Below are positions 9,901-18,720 of a stretch of 64,000 nt of DNA, piece after piece. This DNA is from an uncultured Prevotellaceae bacterium. Its GTDB lineage: Bacteria; Bacteroidota; Bacteroidia; Bacteroidales; Bacteroidaceae. The notes beneath the pieces were generated by a model. That model did no database searches, was not told the DNA's origin, and worked only from the letters and a program-made list of their open reading frames with translations. Both the position numbers and the translations under genes were made by a program. The DNA lies in NCBI GenBank assembly GCA_900316505.1, contig ONDH01000013.1:1-64000 (forward strand), written 5' to 3'. How positions within the stretch are numbered: the stretch's first letter is position 1; each line of letters opens with the position of its first letter.

Positions 9901-11648
9901 ATGCGGTAAGTGGTGGCATGGGGCGTGGTGAAGATGCGGATGTACTTGTTGTCAGATGTACGCATCACTACTTCTTCACGCCAGTCTCCAAAGATGTCGG
10001 CAATGGCACATGCATTGTTTTTCGTGCCGTTGATGGTCAGGCAGTCGTCGGAGTTGAAAAGACGCCCTGATGGATACTTGTAGATGGCTGCAGCGCGTCC
10101 TTCATTGGCACTACCGGGAGAATCATACACTTCATCGCAGAGGTCACCGTCCCAATAGATGCGCTGGTTAAGGTGTGACCAGAAGAGTGCATCGTTGGTG
10201 CCGCCGGGAGCATTTGCCACCACCAAATCCTTTACGGTGGAAACAATGCCTGTCTGGGTGCTTCTGCCTATGCTGCCCACAAAGTCATTGGAGAAGTTGG
10301 CGCATAGCGCACGTCCATCATCTGATGTGGATTTCAAACGGTAGTAGATTTCGCCAGTGGTGGCATTGTAGTAGGTGCAGGCAGGCTGTGTCTCGTTACA
10401 GATGAACTGCTCTGCGTATTTGCGGTAAGGGTCAAGGTCTGCACAATGTTGTGCATCGCCATGTCCGAGCCCTGTGGTGCAGAGTCCCTTTCCGTTGTCG
10501 TCAATCATCATGGAACCGAAGATGATTTCATCGCGTCCGTCCCAGTCAACATCTCCAATGGTGAAGTTGTGGAAACCATTGCCAAACCAAGGTCCCGAAG
10601 TGGCATCCCAACGCCAGAGTTGAGTCAGCTGGTGAGTTTGCGGATCAACGTCCAACGCACACATCTTGTGCTGGCTGTAACAGCCACGTCCAAGGAAGAT
10701 GCTGGGTTTGCGCCCATCAAGATAAGGGGCACCGAAATAGTGCTTGGACGAACGGTGTCCTGTGTCGTTTTTACCCCAAACGGTGGCATAGTCACTTTCA
10801 TCGCTTTCGAAACGGGGAAGAGGGTATGTCATCGGGGTGTATGTCGCTGATTGCGATTGATAATCGTAAGGCACAGCCGTGACTCCGTTCATGTAGAGCA
10901 GGTATTCAGCACCATTGCGCGTGTATTCGTCACGTGGAGCCACATAGTTCATATTACCCACCTTGATGACTGTGCCATCGCCAGCATGGATAATCATATT
11001 GTCAGCACCACGCATGAGACACTCTGCTTTTCCATCCATGTCCCAGTCGTAGCTGACGAGGTCCCACTGTTCATCGGGACCAGCCATGAGGTTGGGACCA
11101 AGGTCTATCCACCACAGGCGTGTACCATCAAGTTTGTAGCATTCGTAGTGGTGGAACTTGGTAGTGTTGGCGGCATTGAGGATGTCGCCTGTGTAGTTGC
11201 GCTTCACCATAAACTCCACCACGCCGTCACCATCCACGTCACCTAAGGAGATGTCGTTGATGATGTATTGGGAAGTCACATCGTTCCCATTGCGATCCAA
11301 TACTTTGGCAACAGGAATGTCGAAGTGACCGTTGTTCCATCGTGTCACAGACTTGCTCTTTGTCTGTTCGACACCACGCACCACAGGCGCCACCTGATAA
11401 CTGCTGGATGCATTGCCTGAAGTGTGCGTGTAGTTAGATGCCTGAAGGTTCTCGGCTATCTTCGTACCATTACAATAGAGGTTGTAGGTCACATCATAGT
11501 ATTCCTCGCCAAGTACACGCCAACTGACGAAATTACCTCCACCACCAGGCACTGCCACCAACCCACGGTCCAGTTGGTCGGTGAAACGCTGTGCGAAGCC
11601 TATCGTGGCAAGCATAGCGAGAATCGATGTGAGAATCAGCTTTTTCAT
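6972..11648 (-). CDS. PL11 rhamnogalacturonan lyase with long beta-repeat tail
   Basis: Predicted to cleave the rhamnogalacturonan I backbone of pectin by beta-elimination, outside the cytoplasm. The first ~20 residues are a signal peptide ending at 'GFAQ'. Residues about 20-620 match family 11 polysaccharide lyases: 'LDRGLVAVPGGGGNFVSWR', repeated Ca-binding type 'DVDGDGVVE', 'DWDMDGKAE' and 'DVDWDGRDE', and 'GRGCYSQHKM'. Residues about 640-1480 are serine/threonine/asparagine-rich beta repeats with 'GTGTLTIST' and 'GSGEMTVTG' motifs like autotransporter-associated strands. The C-terminus (LPKGIYLLCIKSEAGKKGTL) resembles a secretion-sorting tail. At 1558 residues it is more than twice the usual length of a PL11 enzyme. 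It has its own promoter box at 11688-11681. Confidence 0.9.
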   Translation of the reverse strand: MKKLILTSILAMLATIGFAQRFTDQLDRGLVAVPGGGGNFVSWRVLGEEYYDVTYNLYCNGTKIAENLQASNYTHTSGNASSSYQVAPVVRGVEQTKSKSVTRWNNGHFDIPVAKVLDRNGNDVTSQYIINDISLGDVDGDGVVEFMVKRNYTGDILNAANTTKFHHYECYKLDGTRLWWIDLGPNLMAGPDEQWDLVSYDWDMDGKAECLMRGADNMIIHAGDGTVIKVGNMNYVAPRDEYTRNGAEYLLYMNGVTAVPYDYQSQSATYTPMTYPLPRFESDESDYATVWGKNDTGHRSSKHYFGAPYLDGRKPSIFLGRGCYSQHKMCALDVDPQTHQLTQLWRWDATSGPWFGNGFHNFTIGDVDWDGRDEIIFGSMMIDDNGKGLCTTGLGHGDAQHCADLDPYRKYAEQFICNETQPACTYYNATTGEIYYRLKSTSDDGRALCANFSNDFVGSIGRSTQTGIVSTVKDLVVANAPGGTNDALFWSHLNQRIYWDGDLCDEVYDSPGSANEGRAAAIYKYPSGRLFNSDDCLTINGTKNNACAIADIFGDWREEVVMRTSDNKYIRIFTTPHATTYRIPTLWSDHQYRNAMVTQPIGYNQPPHKSYFLGELEGITQAPPTNTMTGRTEVKNGGTISTTSDHLIVCETNNTKVSIQEGAAPYIVTFNVPSHVQGNATSGTTAKPAPTYQYFTCEVTGGGLAGDARLVKQGDGILTLPNVTMKHTGNTDVWAGTVNFDGTFQNSALWLNRFVELNSNGGKFLGGIKADYASTIRPGGENTMGTITTTTYTMGFGSRLALDLYSDGVKADQVIADKLVIETKLNEKVWMDYGPRYLQPVIEVVEHCKDGAKTLEPGSYIIGKIGAVSGSLNDIKIEGVTNHRAVLSLNAQNQLILTISAVRAASEIVWTGANSSTWDFAKTENFYVADDQAKAADIFVKGDIVNFTDEASKTSIAITENLDPKTFKVNASKNYTISGNGAITSGALVKEGTGTLTISTENSYMDGNVLKGGTVVVSSLSNENKATGNLGAVTTSADLFTMENGAMIQTAATVTNGSPIKFVGEKGGVISADANKDFIQNKALSGTLLTKKGSGWLKTYTSGANLNRAIIVGGAIDNFSGNAAKVVEFQGGTLIDEVGTNNELNIPKDKKGAWNTANRATYTNKVTGEGSLDITCAGEQGNGWVATRTSLQLNLSAFKGTIVPHAAIAADKRFTLDTSNGSENCTFNIPENVIVQNSGKTLRIGKLTGKGELGGFCSFQQNATVRANTWQVGNDNNFKFEGIVTSNDNFTKMGSGEMTVTGAWNSTGAVNISAGSIRLGTGGSLGTGSLTVSENAALTGVSDSKLALTNSSITINGTVHPGESATSTSGNINFGGKNVTLSKTAKVVIGIRKSASENSINNSYIKGIGTLKLAAGTTIGAVISKNNLGKLTTDEAVADSFYVWTDVKNVNIAGELNFDLPELPVYNYWDTSRISEGILYVRCNASKYQEYLTGISAIDAGETVMVEVINTSSVTVKTFTCPMGNVSDTFARATLPKGIYLLCIKSEAGKKGTLKLMK

Positions 11649-11680
11649 AAATATTTAGTTAGTAGTTAGTTAATTGGTGT

Positions 11681-11688
11681 CAAAGTTA
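11681..11688 (-). promoter_or_regulatory. -7 promoter box TAACTTTG for PL11 gene
   Basis: On the minus strand TAACTTTG lies 33 bp upstream of the ATG at 11648. The GTAACATG direct repeat is absent at the equivalent upstream position, so this gene is probably outside that candidate regulon. Confidence 0.7.
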
Positions 11689-11700
11689 CGAATAATCATT

Positions 11701-14700
11701 TTATTGGGCAACCATTTCGAGCAAATCTTTGCCTGTGAGTTTGTAACTGGCATCAGTTCCTGCCAGAATGTTCTCGGCAAGGTCTCGTTTGGTCTGATGG
11801 AGACGGATGATTTTCTCCTCGATGGTGTTCTTGCTGACCAAGTGATAGACGGTGACGGCACGGTTCTGTCCGATGCGGTAGGTGCGGTCGGTCGCTTGCT
11901 GCTCAATGGCAGGATTCCACCAAGGGTCAAGGTGAAACACATAGTTGGCTTGAGTGAGGTTTAGACCCAATCCTCCTGCTTTAAGACTGATGAGGAAAAT
12001 GGGTCTTTCACCACGCTGGAAGGCATCCACCATCTCGGTGCGTTGCTTGAGAGGCACCCCACCATCAATGTAGAAGTAGGACATGCCAAGACGGTCAAGC
12101 TCACGTCTGACAAGATCGAAGAAACTGACGAACTGACTGAATACCAAAGCTGTGTTTCCTCCCTCAATGACACCTTGCAGCAATTCAGTGAGAGCTGTGA
12201 TCTTGGAACACTCACCAGTCCATTTCGGTTCAATGAGTTGTGCGCTGCATGCCGCTTGGCGCAGTCGTGTGATTTCTGCTAATACATGCATGTCAATTTC
12301 AGCTCCTGAGGCTTGGAGCATCTTCTCGGCGCGGATGCGGATGCTTTCGTAAATGGCAAGTTCATCGCGGTTCATTTCCACGGAATGGTAGATTTCTGTC
12401 TTTTCGGGCAGTTCTTTCAGCACAGCCTGTTTGGTGCGCCTGAGCATGAAGGGGTGTACGATGTGTTCAAGCTGTTCCTGCTTTTCTTTATCTTGATGTC
12501 CTTCGATGGGAATGATGAACTTTTGTGAGAAATGTTCGTAGTTGCCCAAAAGTCCTGGATTGACGAATTGGAAAAGGCTCCAAAGCTCACCCAAGTGGTT
12601 CTGTACGGGCGTACCTGTCAGCATCACACGATTGTCTGCTTGTATCTTCATCGCTGCGGCACTGGTCTTGGCTCCTCTGTTCTTGATGATGTGTGCCTCG
12701 TCCAGACATGCCACGTTCCAATGTTTCTTGGTGATGTGTTCTTGTATGCTGAGCAGGATGCCGTAGGTGGTCACTATCACGTCGCCAGCCTTGGCATCTT
12801 GAATGGTTTGTTGACGGTCAGTCGCAAAATTGAGAATCTGCACGTTGAGGGTAGGCGCAAATTTTTCCATCTCTGTCTTCCAGTTCGGTGCAACAGATGC
12901 AGGTGCCACCACAAGGGATGGCCCTTCTTCCTTCTTCAACAAAAGGAATGCGATGGTTTGTATGGTTTTGCCAAGTCCCATGTCATCGGCAAGCAAAGCT
13001 CCGGCTCCCCAGCTGTTGAGACGGGCTATCCAGATGTATCCGTCCTTCTGGTAGGGTCGTAGGACTGCATTCAGTTCTTTGGGGACGTCTGGACTGTAAT
13101 TGGAGCCTTCAAGGATGCGCTTTCGAATGTCCAGGAGTTTTTCGTCCATGTCCAGTCTCATTTCACCATACAGGAGGTCATCACCCATCAAGGCTGCACT
13201 GAAAGGTGAAATCTTGATTTTGCCACGCTCTCGGTTGGCAATGGCATCGAGTGCCTTCAATTGGTTCCTTAGCTTCTCGCTCAGGGCAAGGAATTCACCT
13301 TCCGCTATTTTGACAAACTTACCCTTGCTCTTACCCACCAGTTCCAGCAGTTCGCTGATGCTGATGCGAGTTTGTTCATCGATGTTGACCTCACCCTCGA
13401 TGTCGAACCATTGACCCCGTTGTTTCACCACACCGCTCCATGAGCCTGTACCCTTGGTGAGGTTGCGAATCTTGAAACCTTGACCTTCAGGCCATTCGGC
13501 ATAAAATGTGTCAGGGTGCTCTTGTATCAGTTGTACGAGGTCAAGCATGAACTCAGGGGGATAGACAGCCTCTTCTTCATCATACCCTTCGCTTCGCCAG
13601 AAGGCATGTACCAACTCAAGGTTCTGTCGTTCCATCTCCATGTTGCGCTTCACCCTCACACGACCTTCTTCGTTCTCATCGATGATGGTGTCGTCACCTT
13701 TTCCTAAACGGAACGTCTTTCTGCCTCCTTGCAGGGGACGTACAAAGATTTCCACTTCCCAGTTGCTGCCTTGCTTGGGGCTAAGTTTGAATCCTACGTT
13801 CCATTGTCCATCAACAAGGGGTAGGGTGCTGCCGCCCTCTATCAATGAAGAGTGCAGTTCCACCTTGCCGCCAATCTTTGCCAAAAGGCTTCTGAGGGTA
13901 TTCTCCGCTTCCAGGGGCAGACTGCCCAGCTGCAGTAATTTGACGTAGTAGCCGCGTATTTCATTAGGGATGTTGATGAGGCTGTAGTGTGTGGGAGAGT
14001 CCTCTACAATCACAAGGTCATCCTTTGCATTTCCAAGTGGCACGTTTGACTTAACCACAAACCGGTCGTCTTCCTTCTCTACAATCAGATAGGGCTTGTC
14101 CCGATCCACCTTCACCAGCTCATATGGAACGGATGGACCGACGTACAGACGACTATCGTCAACCATTTCCTCAATCACGTCTTCCACTTGCAGTTCCCAA
14201 TGCTCGCTGTGGTTGAGTCGTGCCAAAATGCGGCGGTCGGCATTGTTCATGCATTCCACGTCTCCTCTTCTGTATCTGGTGTCACTCAGTCGCTTGCCAT
14301 TGCCCCATGCACCGTTCTTCAGTCGTGTCTGTTCCCTGACTTGTATGGTGCGCGAGTCAGGAGACTCACGAAGATACATCAATCGAGTGTCTTGCATCTC
14401 AATCACAGGCTTGCTGCCGTCAGCCTCGTCTATCAGCCCCTGTAATACTGATTCCCATTCTGCCTTGTGGTAGATATTTGCAAGGGTGGGGTGGTCTCCG
14501 AAACGATGACGCAATGATTCGCGTTCGTAGTCGTAAAAAGGAAGATATTTCGACATCTCATGTTGCAGCAAAGCAAGATGGGGAATGCAGAGATTGACAT
14601 CCATGCCGTTGGTGGGATAACCCAGGTAGTTGGCAAGCAGGAATGCCAGATGGCGGAACAGTGGCGGTAAGTCGCCATTGACTCCATCCTCATACATTTT

Positions 14701-15750
14701 CTGTACTTGTTCTTTGTGCAGGGAAATGCTGATGTTGCAGAAATCTTCAGCTAAAAGTCTGGCAGGCAGCATCTGTCTGTCAGTTCTCACTCCCATGTTC
14801 GCTACAAGCTCCTTGAGTCTGTTACGACAGGCGGCAGCCATCTTTCCGCGTTCTGTTGTCTGTTGTCCGTTGTCTGTTGTCCCTTCCGAAGCCACAGCCA
14901 TATATGATAACACCAGATAGAACGTCAGCAGTCCATTGAGGAAATAGCCTCTTATTCCTCCTTCCTTCAGTTGTGTCTTCAGTGCCATGTCAAACCACTG
15001 CGCTGACTCAATGACCTTGCCTGCACAAAGGTTCCGCAATGCCCCCAACTGAAATCCTGCTGAGATGTTAGAGTAGATGCCTTCAGAGGGTGCTTGTCCA
15101 GTGGCGATGTATTCGTAAAGCTCCATCTCTGCTAACAGACGGAAGCGCGAGGATTCTGTAATGGCGTTGTAGCTGCTGATGATGGTGAGTGTCAATGTCA
15201 TATCGACCACCATGTCGTGGCATAGGAGGTAGTTGCTCAGGTGCCCGTAGAACTGCATGAAGGATTCTGTTTGCAAGTTCTCAAATAATGACTGGAAACG
15301 GGGTTCTGTCGCCACGCTATAGAAAAGATGCACGTGGTCTTTCCCAATTACATTGGCACTGCGGCATAGTTGGTAGTTGCTCTCCACCAACTGTTTGACT
15401 GCATACCGCACAAACATGTAGGTCTGACCGCTAAACTGTTGCAATTTCTTGAATGCCAGCAATAAATCCTTGCGGCATTCATACAGATACCATAGTGCAG
15501 GTACGAAATCCTCTTCATTCACGCCATAGCGTGGCATATTGGAATACCAATCCTTCCCCTCTTCAGTGAAGATGCCCTTTTGTACCAGTTCGTTCAATGC
15601 GGCCTTGCCATCGAACACTTTGAAGCAATACTGCCCCAAAATGTAGATGTGCTCGTCCATTCGCTTGTTGGAATCTACTCCCATGTCAACATGGAAGCAG
15701 AGCAGCCGTTGTGCATCCTCACTCAGTTGTTCGTACTTGTCAAATACCAT
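11701..15750 (-). CDS. SNF2-family DEAD/DEAH helicase-like ATPase
   Basis: A cytoplasmic DNA-dependent ATPase of the SNF2/Rad54 type; the cellular role is unknown. The C-terminal ~460 residues hold the motor: motif I 'LADDMGLGKTIQT' (near residue 920), DEAH box 'CLDEAHIIKN' (near 1015), 'LTGTPVQN', and helicase C motifs 'LISLKAGGLGLNLTQAN' and 'QATDRTYRIGQ'. The N-terminal ~880 residues show no domain I recognise. The upstream ATG at 15780 overlaps the -7 box (15785-15778), so the ATG at 15750 (MVFDKYEQLSED) is preferred, giving 1349 residues. A heptamer array at 14852-14879 encodes an in-frame 'TTDNGQQTTE' segment near residue 295. Confidence 0.88.
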   Translation of the reverse strand: MVFDKYEQLSEDAQRLLCFHVDMGVDSNKRMDEHIYILGQYCFKVFDGKAALNELVQKGIFTEEGKDWYSNMPRYGVNEEDFVPALWYLYECRKDLLLAFKKLQQFSGQTYMFVRYAVKQLVESNYQLCRSANVIGKDHVHLFYSVATEPRFQSLFENLQTESFMQFYGHLSNYLLCHDMVVDMTLTLTIISSYNAITESSRFRLLAEMELYEYIATGQAPSEGIYSNISAGFQLGALRNLCAGKVIESAQWFDMALKTQLKEGGIRGYFLNGLLTFYLVLSYMAVASEGTTDNGQQTTERGKMAAACRNRLKELVANMGVRTDRQMLPARLLAEDFCNISISLHKEQVQKMYEDGVNGDLPPLFRHLAFLLANYLGYPTNGMDVNLCIPHLALLQHEMSKYLPFYDYERESLRHRFGDHPTLANIYHKAEWESVLQGLIDEADGSKPVIEMQDTRLMYLRESPDSRTIQVREQTRLKNGAWGNGKRLSDTRYRRGDVECMNNADRRILARLNHSEHWELQVEDVIEEMVDDSRLYVGPSVPYELVKVDRDKPYLIVEKEDDRFVVKSNVPLGNAKDDLVIVEDSPTHYSLINIPNEIRGYYVKLLQLGSLPLEAENTLRSLLAKIGGKVELHSSLIEGGSTLPLVDGQWNVGFKLSPKQGSNWEVEIFVRPLQGGRKTFRLGKGDDTIIDENEEGRVRVKRNMEMERQNLELVHAFWRSEGYDEEEAVYPPEFMLDLVQLIQEHPDTFYAEWPEGQGFKIRNLTKGTGSWSGVVKQRGQWFDIEGEVNIDEQTRISISELLELVGKSKGKFVKIAEGEFLALSEKLRNQLKALDAIANRERGKIKISPFSAALMGDDLLYGEMRLDMDEKLLDIRKRILEGSNYSPDVPKELNAVLRPYQKDGYIWIARLNSWGAGALLADDMGLGKTIQTIAFLLLKKEEGPSLVVAPASVAPNWKTEMEKFAPTLNVQILNFATDRQQTIQDAKAGDVIVTTYGILLSIQEHITKKHWNVACLDEAHIIKNRGAKTSAAAMKIQADNRVMLTGTPVQNHLGELWSLFQFVNPGLLGNYEHFSQKFIIPIEGHQDKEKQEQLEHIVHPFMLRRTKQAVLKELPEKTEIYHSVEMNRDELAIYESIRIRAEKMLQASGAEIDMHVLAEITRLRQAACSAQLIEPKWTGECSKITALTELLQGVIEGGNTALVFSQFVSFFDLVRRELDRLGMSYFYIDGGVPLKQRTEMVDAFQRGERPIFLISLKAGGLGLNLTQANYVFHLDPWWNPAIEQQATDRTYRIGQNRAVTVYHLVSKNTIEEKIIRLHQTKRDLAENILAGTDASYKLTGKDLLEMVAQ
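14852..14879 (+). repeat. Heptamer array TCTGTTG inside SNF2 gene (4 units)
   Basis: Four 7-bp units: TCTGTTG twice, TCCGTTG, TCTGTTG. On the coding strand this is translated in frame as part of a Gln/Thr-rich linker. The unit differs from TGTCAAC but the length is the same. Confidence 0.8.
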
Positions 15751-15777
15751 GAATCGTTTGTGTTGGTTAAAAGCGTG

Positions 15778-15785
15778 CAAAGGTA
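15778..15785 (-). promoter_or_regulatory. -7 promoter box TACCTTTG for SNF2 gene
   Basis: TACCTTTG on the minus strand ends at 15778. It overlaps the upstream ATG of the longest frame (15780), which is why the start at 15750 is chosen. Confidence 0.65.
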
Positions 15786-15988
15786 GTACATTCCGAGCGA
15801 AATGCCAAAGGAAAAACTCTTTTTGTTGTGCTTGGTCACTCTTTTGTTCTTTATGTGGGAGTAAAGGGGGATTATCGCTCTGCTTAGAAGTGAAACCAAT
15901 CCCTCTGACGTCAGCAACACATTCGGCTTCTGAATCCTTTAACCCCTCGAACTACTAAGAAGTTGAGCAAACGCGAAACTGTTGTTAA

Positions 15989-16017
15989 GTAACATGTGAA
16001 TAAATATATGTAACGTG
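15989..16017 (+). promoter_or_regulatory. Candidate operator: GTAACATG/GTAACGTG direct repeat
   Basis: GTAACATG at 15989 and GTAACGTG at 16010, pitch 21 bp, with the second half-site starting 36 bp before the -7 box at 16046. Same architecture as at 1491-1519, 40021-40049 and 52850-52878. Confidence 0.65.
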
Positions 16018-16045
16018 GAAGATGATGAATCAGATAGATAAATGC

Positions 16046-16053
16046 TAACTTTG
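16046..16053 (+). promoter_or_regulatory. -7 promoter box TAACTTTG for GH30 gene
   Basis: Fits TAnnTTTG. Its position makes the ATGs at 16066 and 16072 nearly leaderless and supports a start at 16120. Confidence 0.7.
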
Positions 16054-16119
16054 TCGCGCAAATAATTGTACATGTTTAACCAACACGAAGAGTGTATTAC
16101 CAAATACTTGAATAATAGC

Positions 16120-18720
16120 ATGATAGACGGAAAATGGAAAAACGTGACGATGATGGCAATCCTTTTTGCGACCATCTCGTCTGTGGCAATCGCGCAAACA
16201 AAGGCTACAGTGCACCTCGATGCTCAGAAGACGCATCAGCATATCACTGGTTTTGGCGGATTTGTGTGTAGCCCGCAATTTACATATAACCATATGTCAA
16301 ACACGGAGATTGAAAAGGTGTGGGGAAAGAACAGCACTGTGGGGTGTAATATCATGCGACTCTATATCCCTATTGGCAAAAATTCGTGGAGCCAATCGTT
16401 GGCAACTGCCAAAAAAGCAAAGCAGATGGGACTCATCGTGTTTGCATCGCCTTGGGGTCAACCGTCTGAGTGGAAGACCAATGGAACGATTAATGCGAAA
16501 AACAGTGATGGCACTACAGGTAAGTTGAAAAAAGCCAATTGGGCAGATTATGCTCAATATCTGGAGGAGTATGTACAATATATGCGCAAAAATGGGGTGG
16601 AGTTGGATGCCATCAGCATTCAGAATGAGCCTGACTGGCCTGCTGAATATGCAGGATGCTTGTGGTCGGATAGTGAGATTGCAGAGTTTGTGAAAACATA
16701 CGGAAGAACAATCAGTTGCAAGATTATGGCTCCAGAGACATTGGCAGTGAGTGACTCCTACGTCAATGCCTTGAACAAAAGTGGTGTTATTGATTGTTTC
16801 GACATTTATGGTGGACACCAGTATGGTGGCATACAGTCGGCATATAAAAACCTTGCTAAGAAAGGCAAGGAAATTTGGATGACCGAATACCTTATCAACT
16901 GGAATGAGAATAAAAAGGAAAGCGAGATGCGTAACTTCGACTTCTCGAAAGATTTCTTCAATTTCTTTACCGCAATCAATACATGCATGCTGGGCGATTT
17001 CAATGCATGGATACATTATGCGTCAAAGCGCTTCTATGCGATGATGGGTGATGGACAGCGAGGGACTTCGAATGGTACTATTACGAAACGTGGTTATATT
17101 ATGGCTCATTTCGCGCGGTTTGTGACGGGCATGATACGTATTGATGCCACATGGAGTGGTAATAGTCTGGAGAGTTCTGCCTATCTGTCGCAGACGGGTG
17201 ATACGGTAGTGGCTGTGATGTCGAATAGTGGTGATGAGGATGTAACCTTGACAGTGGATTTGCCTTTCTATACGGAAAAGGGCGAACTCTACACAACGGT
17301 CAAATCGAAGAGTTTTTCGAAGACAGTGTTAAATCAGGAGAAGGAAACGTGTCGTCCAGTGGCAACTATTGCTGCTAAGAGCGTTTGCACGGTGTTGTTT
17401 GTCCGTTCACGTGACCGTCAGATTTCGAACATGACGGGTTCGACAACTCGATTCAATCGCCTGGATGATATGCAAACCACGAAGACGACTTTCGGCACCA
17501 CTTACAAACTGAGTGGTAAGACCAAGACTTTCGATGCCTCTAATCCGCTCATTTCAACCCGAACAACTGCAGCCAGCGGGTATGTGGCACTGAGTGACCG
17601 CTTCTCGAGGTTGGTCATGCACATCAACAAGGTGACCTCCACCAATTCACTTACGATGGGTGCTCCTACACTTATCTATGTGAATGATGAGGGCAAGTCG
17701 CAGAAACATGAATATGAGCGTATTGACTTGAGCCGTGCACAGAACTTTGATGTGGTATTGGATCTTTCGCCTGCAACTCTTACTGATGGTTGCATGGGAT
17801 TGATTTCTTTCACTTGTGACAATGCCCAATCGCATTTGACCATTACGTTTGGTGATGTCTATTTGGACAATGGAAACAATTATGCTGCAAAACTGAGTGG
17901 TGCTTACGTGGCAGATGACAGTAATGTGCTGGAATATACCGAGGATGAGGCTTGCACCAGTCTTGACTTGACTGGGGTGACGGGCTTGCCTGCGGAACTG
18001 CCATGGCTGGAAGGAACTAACCGTGTTGTGTATGTGGGTGAGGAAAGCACACTGACTGCAGATAATGTGGTGAAAGGTGCAGTTTGCCCAATCTTGAAAC
18101 TCTCGGCAACAGGTGGTGACTTCCGTCCTGCGACTGCCTTCACAGCCCAGGATGCATCATTGGAGGTTCATGTGGAAGGTGCACGTATGCTGATGTTACC
18201 ATTTGCAGCGAATGTGCCTAAGGGTGTGACGGCATACACGATTGGCGATGACCAGATGTTGCAAGAGGTGACGACAATTGCTGCTCATCAGCCTGTGTTC
18301 ATAGCTGCGAATGGCGATGTGACCTTCACAGTGGGTGAAGAAGCTGTCATGCATCAGATATCCTTTGCTACTAGTCCTCTGGAAGCTACCTTCCGAGGAA
18401 CCTATGTGCAGATACCGCTTTGTGCAGGTGATTACGTTTTGGGACAGAAGGATGGTCAATGGGGTTGGGTCCGGCAGACGGCCGTTTCAACCTTGGTGCC
18501 TTTTGATGTTTATGCACAACTTGGCTCTACGGAGGATTTCATTCCTCTGGATCTTTCTTCAACAGGCATTGAGGATGTGGTGGATGCTTCCCGTTCGGAT
18601 GTGGAACAGTATTATGACTTGCAGGGTAGGCAAATCAAGAACATGACGAATGTGCAGAAGGGGCAATTCATCATCATCCGTAAGGGCGACAAGGTGAAGA
18701 AAGTGCTTGTAAAGGATTAG
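16120..18720 (+). CDS. GH30 endo-xylanase (glucuronoxylanase-like), secreted
   Basis: Predicted to cut beta-1,4-xylan, probably glucuronoxylan, outside the cell. An in-frame ATG at 16066 exists, but the start at 16120 gives a clean signal peptide (ending 'SSVAIAQ') and a ~60-nt leader. The GH30 domain covers about residues 28-420: 'ITGFGGF', acid/base Glu170 in 'SIQNEPDWP', nucleophile Glu256 in 'IWMTEYLI'. After it come about 400 residues of beta-rich sequence without a recognised family and a C-terminal tail 'YYDLQGRQIKNM...' like other secreted proteins here. Subfamily GH30_8 is suggested by the xylan context but not proven. It carries a strong candidate operator and faces the SNF2 gene divergently. 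Its 3' end overlaps the end of atpG by 4 nt. Confidence 0.9.
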   Translation: MIDGKWKNVTMMAILFATISSVAIAQTKATVHLDAQKTHQHITGFGGFVCSPQFTYNHMSNTEIEKVWGKNSTVGCNIMRLYIPIGKNSWSQSLATAKKAKQMGLIVFASPWGQPSEWKTNGTINAKNSDGTTGKLKKANWADYAQYLEEYVQYMRKNGVELDAISIQNEPDWPAEYAGCLWSDSEIAEFVKTYGRTISCKIMAPETLAVSDSYVNALNKSGVIDCFDIYGGHQYGGIQSAYKNLAKKGKEIWMTEYLINWNENKKESEMRNFDFSKDFFNFFTAINTCMLGDFNAWIHYASKRFYAMMGDGQRGTSNGTITKRGYIMAHFARFVTGMIRIDATWSGNSLESSAYLSQTGDTVVAVMSNSGDEDVTLTVDLPFYTEKGELYTTVKSKSFSKTVLNQEKETCRPVATIAAKSVCTVLFVRSRDRQISNMTGSTTRFNRLDDMQTTKTTFGTTYKLSGKTKTFDASNPLISTRTTAASGYVALSDRFSRLVMHINKVTSTNSLTMGAPTLIYVNDEGKSQKHEYERIDLSRAQNFDVVLDLSPATLTDGCMGLISFTCDNAQSHLTITFGDVYLDNGNNYAAKLSGAYVADDSNVLEYTEDEACTSLDLTGVTGLPAELPWLEGTNRVVYVGEESTLTADNVVKGAVCPILKLSATGGDFRPATAFTAQDASLEVHVEGARMLMLPFAANVPKGVTAYTIGDDQMLQEVTTIAAHQPVFIAANGDVTFTVGEEAVMHQISFATSPLEATFRGTYVQIPLCAGDYVLGQKDGQWGWVRQTAVSTLVPFDVYAQLGSTEDFIPLDLSSTGIEDVVDASRSDVEQYYDLQGRQIKNMTNVQKGQFIIIRKGDKVKKVLVKD

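Noticed and set aside
6972..11648. A true type V autotransporter
   Set aside because: No C-terminal beta-barrel translocator is present; the end resembles a Bacteroidetes sorting tail.
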